The notes under the pieces: generated by a model | What the model was told of the DNA's origin: nothing | Seen by the model: the letters and a program-made list of their open reading frames with translations, nothing else | Database searches by the model: none | Made by a program: the position numbers and the translations under genes | Shown: positions 5,891-10,222 of the stretch, in pieces | Numbering within the stretch: the first letter of the stretch is position 1 | Layout of the letters: every line of letters begins with the position of its first letter | DNA from: Actinomycetes bacterium | Lineage (GTDB): Bacteria > Actinomycetota > Actinomycetes > Actinomycetales > Cellulomonadaceae | Assembly: GCA_023390875.1 (NCBI GenBank) | Contig: JAEWCA010000583.1 | Span: 1 to 10,222 of the forward strand | DNA length: 10,222 nt | Direction of reading: 5' to 3'

Positions 5891-5968
5891 CCTGTCCAGG
5901 CATGCCGTGCAGTCAACACCGGGGAGACGTGCCTGGGCTAGACCTCCGACCAGGGGACATGTCCAGGC
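5891..5968. promoter_or_regulatory. Candidate operator cluster between GntR and MFS genes
   Basis: The 150-base divergent gap holds TGTCCAGGC twice in the same orientation (5893-5901 and 5960-5968), the 10-bp palindrome GGACATGTCC (5955-5964), the 8-bp palindrome GGCATGCC (5899-5906), the near-palindrome CCTGTCCAGG (5891-5900), and an inverted CCTGG/CCAGG pair (5932-5936, 5950-5954). Such clustering is what a dimeric regulator acting on both promoters would need. None matches a GntR consensus that I can name with certainty. Confidence 0.4.
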
Positions 5969-6014
5969 GTCCAGTTTCTGGCGGTCACCGGCGGGTGGTC
6001 CGCCCGGCCGCCGA

Positions 6015-6020
6015 TAGACT
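6015..6020 (+). promoter_or_regulatory. Candidate -10 element of the CynX-like MFS gene
   Basis: TAGACT lies 8 bases before GTG 6029, so the mRNA would have a leader of one or two bases at most. No acceptable -35 is visible at 16-18 bases, which fits a promoter that depends on a regulator. Confidence 0.4.
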
Positions 6021-6028
6021 CCGGCCAA

Positions 6029-7378
6029 GTGGAGTCCCTCCGACCCGTGACCTCTCGGCCCGAGACCGCCGGCCCCCCGACTGCAGGCGACCGGACCGGC
6101 GGCAGCACGACCGCCCGGCCCGTGTGGCGCGGCCGGCTCGTGGTCCTCGCCGGCATCGTCCTCGTCGCCCTCAACCTGCGGGTCGCCGTCGCCGCCGTGT
6201 CCCCGATCCTCGCGGTCGTCCGCGAGGACGTCGCCCTGTCGGCGAGCCAGGTGGGCCTGCTGGGCACCATCCCGGTGGTCTCGTTCGCGGTGTTCGGCTC
6301 GCTCGCGACCCCGTGCGCTCGCCGGCTGGGCCTCGAGCCCACGATGGTGCTCGCGATGCTGCTGTCCGCGACGGGCGAGGTGGTCCGGGCGACGGTCTCG
6401 TCTGCGCCCGCGTTCCTCGCCTGGTCGGTGCTCGCGCTCGCGGGCATGGGCATGGGCAACGTGCTGCTGCCGCCGCTGGTCAAGCGGTACTTCCCGGACC
6501 GGATCGGGCTCGTCACGGCGGTGTACTCGGTGGCGCTGTCGTTCAGCACGGCGCTGCCGCCGCTGCTCGCGCTCCCGGTCGCGCAGCGGTACGGGTGGCG
6601 CGTCGCCATCGGGTGGTGGGCGGTCGTCGGCCTCGCCGCGGCCGTGCCGTGGGTCGTCGTCGTGGTCCGGTCCGTGACGGCCCGCGCGCACCTGCGCGAG
6701 CTGCTGCGCCGCGCCCCGCGGCGGGCGGGGGAGCAGGTGCTCGTCTCGCACGACCGCGGCGTCACCCGGCTCGTCTGGCGCTCGCCGCTCGCCTGGGCCC
6801 TGGCGGCGACGTGGGCGCTCAACACGACCGGCATGTACGTGCTGTTCGCGTGGCTGCCGGAGATGCTCGTCGACGCCGGTCTGGACTCCGCGGCCGCGGG
6901 TCGGTGGCTCGCCGTCGTCGCCATCATGGGGTTGCCGGCCGCGCTGCTCGGGCCGGTGCTGACCGCACGGATGCGCAACCCGTACCCGCTCGTCGCGTGC
7001 TTCCTCGGGTGCTGGGCGGTCGGGTACCTGGGCCTGTGGTTCGCGCCCACGCACGCGACGGCGGTGTGGATGGTGCTGCTCGGCGTCGGCGGCGGCACGT
7101 TCCCCGTGTCCCTCGCGCTCATCGGGCTGCGCACCGCGAGCCCGGCGATCGCCGTGACGCTGTCGGGGATGGTGCAGGGTGTCGGCTACGCGGTGGCGGG
7201 GCTCGGGCCCGTCGGCATCGGCCTGCTGTACGAGGCGACCGGCACCTGGGACGCGCCGATCGCCGTGCTGCTGGGGCTGGTCGTCGTGCAGCTCGTCGTC
7301 GCGTGGCGCGCGTGCCGGCCGGACATGCTCGGCACGCCCGAGACGGCCGGCGAGCCGGCGCCGGCGGACGCCCGATAA
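6029..7378 (+). CDS. CynX/NimT-like MFS transporter
   Basis: This 449-aa inner-membrane protein should have 12 helices after a hydrophilic 35-residue N-terminal tail. It fits the cyanate/nitroimidazole (CynX/NimT) branch of the MFS: ALNLRVAVAAVSPIL in the first helix (47-61), LSASQVGLLGTIPVVSF before and in the second (70-86), GMGNVLLPPLVKRYFP (141-156), YGWRVAIG (188-195), and LSGMVQGVGYAVAGLGP (378-394). Members carry small anions or xenobiotics; the name cyanate transporter is not justified here because no cyanase gene is nearby. GTG 6029 is the first start and lies 8 bases after a -10 element, with no Shine-Dalgarno; GTG 6047 is an alternative with no better support. The gene is divergent from the FadR-type regulator, its probable controller, and ends 40 bases before argS. 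Confidence 0.85.
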   Translation: MESLRPVTSRPETAGPPTAGDRTGGSTTARPVWRGRLVVLAGIVLVALNLRVAVAAVSPILAVVREDVALSASQVGLLGTIPVVSFAVFGSLATPCARRLGLEPTMVLAMLLSATGEVVRATVSSAPAFLAWSVLALAGMGMGNVLLPPLVKRYFPDRIGLVTAVYSVALSFSTALPPLLALPVAQRYGWRVAIGWWAVVGLAAAVPWVVVVVRSVTARAHLRELLRRAPRRAGEQVLVSHDRGVTRLVWRSPLAWALAATWALNTTGMYVLFAWLPEMLVDAGLDSAAAGRWLAVVAIMGLPAALLGPVLTARMRNPYPLVACFLGCWAVGYLGLWFAPTHATAVWMVLLGVGGGTFPVSLALIGLRTASPAIAVTLSGMVQGVGYAVAGLGPVGIGLLYEATGTWDAPIAVLLGLVVVQLVVAWRACRPDMLGTPETAGEPAPADAR

Positions 7379-7379
7379 C

Positions 7380-7400
7380 CCGTCCGGGACGCCGTCCGGG
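7380..7400. repeat. Tandem CCGTCCGGG repeats upstream of argS
   Basis: CCGTCCGGG occurs at 7380-7388 and 7392-7400, a 12-base period, between the MFS stop and the argS -10 element. GGGAC (7386-7390) can also pair with GTCCC (7401-7405). This could be a weak terminator for the MFS gene or an activator site for argS, and chance is possible. Confidence 0.25.
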
Positions 7401-7406
7401 GTCCCC

Positions 7407-7412
7407 TACCCT
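7407..7412 (+). promoter_or_regulatory. Candidate leaderless -10 element of argS
   Basis: TACCCT is followed by exactly six bases and then GTG 7419, which places the transcription start on the first base of the start codon. No Shine-Dalgarno lies before the GTG. The -35 region is not consensus. Confidence 0.5.
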
Positions 7413-7418
7413 TGACAG

Positions 7419-9101
7419 GTGACTCCCGCACAGCTCTCCGAGGCCCTGAGGGCCGCCCTGGTGCACGCCGTCGACGACGGCACGTTCGCTCTCGACGCCG
7501 CGGACATCCCCGCGACCGTGCACCTCGAGCGACCCCGGCAGCGCGAGCACGGCGACTGGGCGACGAACGTCGCGATGCAGCTCGGGAAGAAGGCCGGCAC
7601 GAACCCGCGCGCGTTCGCGACCGAGCTCGCGTCCCGCCTGACGAGCGTCGAGGGCATCGCGTCCGTCGAGGTCGCGGGCCCCGGGTTCCTCAACATCCGG
7701 CTCGACGCGGCCGCCGCGGGCGAGCTGGCCCGCACGGTCGTCGAGCTCGGCCCGGAGTACGGGCAGAACGAGTCGTTCGCGGGCGTCAGCCTCAACCTCG
7801 AGTTCGTCTCGGCCAACCCGACGGGCCCGCTGCACATCGGCGGCGTCCGCTGGGCGGCCGTCGGCGACAGCCTCGCGCGCGTGCTCGAGGCGTCGGGCGC
7901 GCAGGTCACCCGCGAGTACTACTTCAACGACCACGGCGCGCAGATCGACCGCTTCGCGCGCTCGCTCGTCGCGCGCGCGCTGGGCGAGCCCGCGCCCGAG
8001 GACGGCTACGGCGGCTCGTACATCACGGACATCGCCGACCAGGTGGTCGCGGACGCGCTCGCGGCCGGCGAGCCGGACCCGCGCACGCTGCCGCGCGACG
8101 AGGCGACCGAGGCGTTCCGGGCGCGCGGCGTCGACCTGATGTTCGCCGAGATCAAGCAGTCGCTGCACGACTTCGGCGTGGACTTCGACGTGTACTTCCA
8201 CGAGGACTCGCTGCACGAGTCCGGCGCGGTCGAGCGCGCCGTCGCACGGCTGCGCGAGCTCGGGCACGTGTTCGACCAGGACGGCGCCACGTGGCTGCGC
8301 ACCACCGAGTTCGGTGACGACAAGGACCGCGTCATCATCAAGTCGGACGGCGAGGCCGCGTACATCGCGGGCGACATCGCCTACTACCTCGACAAGCGTG
8401 AGCGCGGCTTCGACCGCGTGGTGATGATGCTCGGCGCGGACCACCACGGGTACGTCGGGCGCATGAAGGCGGTCGCGGCGGCGTTCGGCGACGACCCGGA
8501 CGTGCACCTCGAGATCCTCATCGGCCAGCTCGTGAACCTCGTCAAGGACGGCGCCCCGGTGCGCATGTCGAAGCGTGCGGGCACGGTCGTGACGATCGAC
8601 GACCTGGTCGACGCGGTGGGCGTCGACGCGGCGCGGTACGCGCTCGCGCGCTCGTCGACCGACTCGGCGATCGACCTGGACCTCGACCTGCTCGCGAAGG
8701 CGACCAACGAGAACCCGGTGTTCTACGTGCAGTACGCGCACGCGCGCACCGCGGCGATCGGGCGCAACGCGGCCGAGGCGGGCGTGCGCCGCGAGGACGG
8801 CTTCGACGCGAGCGTGCTCGACCACGAGACCGAGTCGGTGCTGCTCGGCCACCTCGCGCAGCTGCCGCGCGTCGTCGCGCAGGCCGCGAACCTGCGCGAG
8901 CCGCACCGCGTCGCGCGCTACCTCGAGGAGCTCGCGGGCGGTTTCCACAAGTGGTACGACGCGAAGCGCTACGTGCTGCCGCAGGGCGACGAGCCCGTCA
9001 CCGACGTGCACCGCACGCGCCTGTGGCTGGTCGACGCCACGCGTCAGGTGCTCGCGAACGGTCTCGGCCTGCTCGGTGTCAGCGCACCGGAGCGGATGTG
9101 A
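7419..9101 (+). CDS. argS: Arginyl-tRNA synthetase
   Basis: This 560-aa class I synthetase joins arginine to tRNA-Arg in the cytoplasm; one substrate tRNA gene lies about 2.3 kb to the left. Order of parts: N-terminal Add-1 domain (about 1-95, [13 protein letters not shown] at its end), catalytic Rossmann core with [12 protein letters not shown] (131-142), [14 protein letters not shown] (166-179), MLGADHHGY (337-345) and the KMSKS-type loop VRMSKRAGT (381-389), then the helical DALR anticodon-binding domain with [14 protein letters not shown] (430-443) and the C-terminus [11 protein letters not shown]. The second His of HIGH is Gly (HIGG 139-142), which I recall as normal for actinobacterial ArgRS, for example in Mycobacterium. 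The KMSKS lysine is kept. GTG 7419 seems leaderless. The stop overlaps the lysA start by 4 bases, so the two are very likely one transcript. Confidence 0.97.
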   Translation: MTPAQLSEALRAALVHAVDDGTFALDAADIPATVHLERPRQREHGDWATNVAMQLGKKAGTNPRAFATELASRLTSVEGIASVEVAGPGFLNIRLDAAAAGELARTVVELGPEYGQNESFAGVSLNLEFVSANPTGPLHIGGVRWAAVGDSLARVLEASGAQVTREYYFNDHGAQIDRFARSLVARALGEPAPEDGYGGSYITDIADQVVADALAAGEPDPRTLPRDEATEAFRARGVDLMFAEIKQSLHDFGVDFDVYFHEDSLHESGAVERAVARLRELGHVFDQDGATWLRTTEFGDDKDRVIIKSDGEAAYIAGDIAYYLDKRERGFDRVVMMLGADHHGYVGRMKAVAAAFGDDPDVHLEILIGQLVNLVKDGAPVRMSKRAGTVVTIDDLVDAVGVDAARYALARSSTDSAIDLDLDLLAKATNENPVFYVQYAHARTAAIGRNAAEAGVRREDGFDASVLDHETESVLLGHLAQLPRVVAQAANLREPHRVARYLEELAGGFHKWYDAKRYVLPQGDEPVTDVHRTRLWLVDATRQVLANGLGLLGVSAPERM

Positions 9102-10222
9102 CGACGAGCATCCCGGGCGAGCCCTGGTCGACGGGGGTCGCGCGGGACGGCTCGGGCGCGCTCGTCGTCGGCGGCGTGCCGGTGGCGCGGCTGGCCGACG
9201 AGGTCGGCACGCCTGCGTACGTGCTCGACGAGGCAGACCTGCGCGCGCGTGCGGCGGGCTACCGGCGCGCGTTCACGGCCGCGTTCGCCGAGGTGGGCGC
9301 GGGTGTGGACGTGTACTACGCGGGCAAGGCGTTCCTGTCCGTCGCGGTCGCGCGGTGGGTGCACGACGAGGGTCTGCGCGTCGACACCGCGTCGGGCGGC
9401 GAGCTCGCGGTCGCGCTGCGTGCGGGCGTCCCGGGCGGCGACATCGGTCTGCACGGCAACAACAAGTCCGACGACGAGCTCGTGGCCGCGCTCGAGCACG
9501 GCGTCGGCCGGATCATCGTCGACTCGCTCGTCGAGATCGAGCGGCTCGCGGCGCTCGTCAAGGCGCGCGGGGGAGTGCCCGCACCCGTGATGGTGCGCGT
9601 GACGACGGGCGTGCACGCCGGCGGGCACGAGTACATCTCGACCGCGCACGAGGACCAGAAGTTCGGCCTGTCGGTCGCACGCCGCGGCGATGCGGACTCG
9701 CCGGCGATGACCGCGTTGCTCGCTGTGCTCTCCCACCCGGAGCTGCACCTGCTCGGGATCCACTCGCACATCGGCTCGCAGATCCTCGACCCGTCGGGCT
9801 TCGAGGTCGCGGCGCGGGTCGTGCTCGAGCTGCGGGCGCAGCTCGCCGAGCGCACGGGTGTGCTCGTCGACGAGGTCGACCTGGGAGGCGGCTACGGGAT
9901 CGCGTACCTGCCGGACGAGGTCGCGCTCGACCCGGACCGGATCGCCAAGGACGTCGCGGCGTCGGTCGCGGCGGCGGCCGCGGACCTGGGGACGTCGCTG
10001 CCGCGGTTCTCGATCGAGCCCGGGCGCGCGATCGTCGGCCCGGCGGGCTTCACGCTGTACACGGTCGGCACGGTCAAGCCCGTGCGCGTGGACGACGAGA
10101 CCGAGCGCCTGTACGTGTCGGTGGACGGCGGGATGAGCGACAACATCCGGCCCGCGCTGTACGGCGCGCGGTATCACGCCGAGGTCGTCGGCAGGCTGTC
10201 GGCGGCGCCGTCGGTCCTCGCG
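9098..10222 (+). CDS. lysA: Diaminopimelate decarboxylase, 3' end outside window
   Basis: The frame is open from GTG 9098 to the window edge (375 codons, no stop), leaving perhaps 80-100 residues missing against the usual actinobacterial length. The enzyme is a PLP-dependent fold-type III decarboxylase that turns meso-diaminopimelate into L-lysine in the cytoplasm, the last step of lysine synthesis. Visible: YYAGKAFL with the PLP lysine K77, [10 protein letters not shown] (94-103), [10 protein letters not shown] (119-128), EDQKFGLS (185-192), [10 protein letters not shown] (220-229), the phosphate-binding [10 protein letters not shown] (261-270), EPGR (307-310), and [14 protein letters not shown] (343-356). 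The second active-site Cys motif lies beyond the edge. The start is fixed by the GTGA overlap with the argS stop, giving translational coupling. In many actinobacteria hom, thrC and thrB follow, so this is the start of an aspartate-family amino-acid cluster. Confidence 0.96.
   Translation, partial: MTTSIPGEPWSTGVARDGSGALVVGGVPVARLADEVGTPAYVLDEADLRARAAGYRRAFTAAFAEVGAGVDVYYAGKAFLSVAVARWVHDEGLRVDTASGGELAVALRAGVPGGDIGLHGNNKSDDELVAALEHGVGRIIVDSLVEIERLAALVKARGGVPAPVMVRVTTGVHAGGHEYISTAHEDQKFGLSVARRGDADSPAMTALLAVLSHPELHLLGIHSHIGSQILDPSGFEVAARVVLELRAQLAERTGVLVDEVDLGGGYGIAYLPDEVALDPDRIAKDVAASVAAAAADLGTSLPRFSIEPGRAIVGPAGFTLYTVGTVKPVRVDDETERLYVSVDGGMSDNIRPALYGARYHAEVVGRLSAAPSVLA

Noticed and set aside
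5911..5916. TTGACT on the minus strand as -35 of the GntR gene
   Set aside because: At 17 bases downstream the sequence is AGGGAG, the ribosome site, not a -10 element.
7412..7417. Perfect TTGACA immediately before the argS GTG
   Set aside because: No -10 follows at 16-18 bases (TCTCCG at 7435), and it lies too close to the start codon to serve argS. The upstream TACCCT fits better.
7119..9011. 630-aa open frame antisense to argS
   Set aside because: Composition is Arg/Val/Asp/His-rich without motifs; it mirrors the codon bias of argS.

Overview
The window is very GC-rich DNA with dense coding, frequent GTG starts, leaderless-looking start sites and an ArgRS that carries HIGG in place of HIGH. 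Together with the argS-lysA gene order, this points to an actinobacterium. A Micrococcales/Cellulomonas-like host is my guess, but nothing here fixes the genus. Most of the window looks like ordinary chromosome. I see no transposase, integrase, phage gene or CRISPR array.

Left part (1-3022): the N-terminus of a minus-strand membrane or exported protein is cut by the window edge. Divergent from it is a 487-aa DHA2-type MFS transporter. Facing the transporter is a luciferase-like (LLM class) flavin-dependent monooxygenase. The transporter and monooxygenase genes converge so tightly that their stop codons overlap inside a CTAG palindrome. Their promoters are near copies: TTGACC, a 17-base spacer ending GTTCC, then TAC(G/T)GT. 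The octamer GTTCCTAC also spans the -10 region of the edge gene. This suggests that the three genes might be co-regulated.

Middle (3023-5204): a perfect 11-bp inverted repeat separates the monooxygenase promoter from an exported, single-domain right-handed beta-helix protein with about ten coils of roughly 22 residues. Next come a rhomboid-like membrane protein with an atypical GVSY active-site motif and a tRNA-Arg(CCG). The tRNA has a strong 13-bp terminator hairpin and a 9-bp hairpin 3 bases upstream of its 5' end.

Right part (5225-10222): a FadR-type GntR regulator is divergent from a CynX/NimT-like MFS transporter. The 150-base gap between them holds repeated TGTCCAGGC elements and a palindrome, the usual layout of a locally acting regulator and its transporter. 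After the transporter comes the housekeeping pair argS (arginyl-tRNA synthetase, apparently leaderless) and lysA (diaminopimelate decarboxylase). They overlap by 4 bases (GTGA), and lysA runs off the right edge. No gene-free stretch exceeds 300 bases; the longest is 153-434.

I found no convincing complete new system. The best leads are the three-gene promoter motif, the degenerate metal site of the GntR regulator, and the exported beta-helix protein of unknown function.
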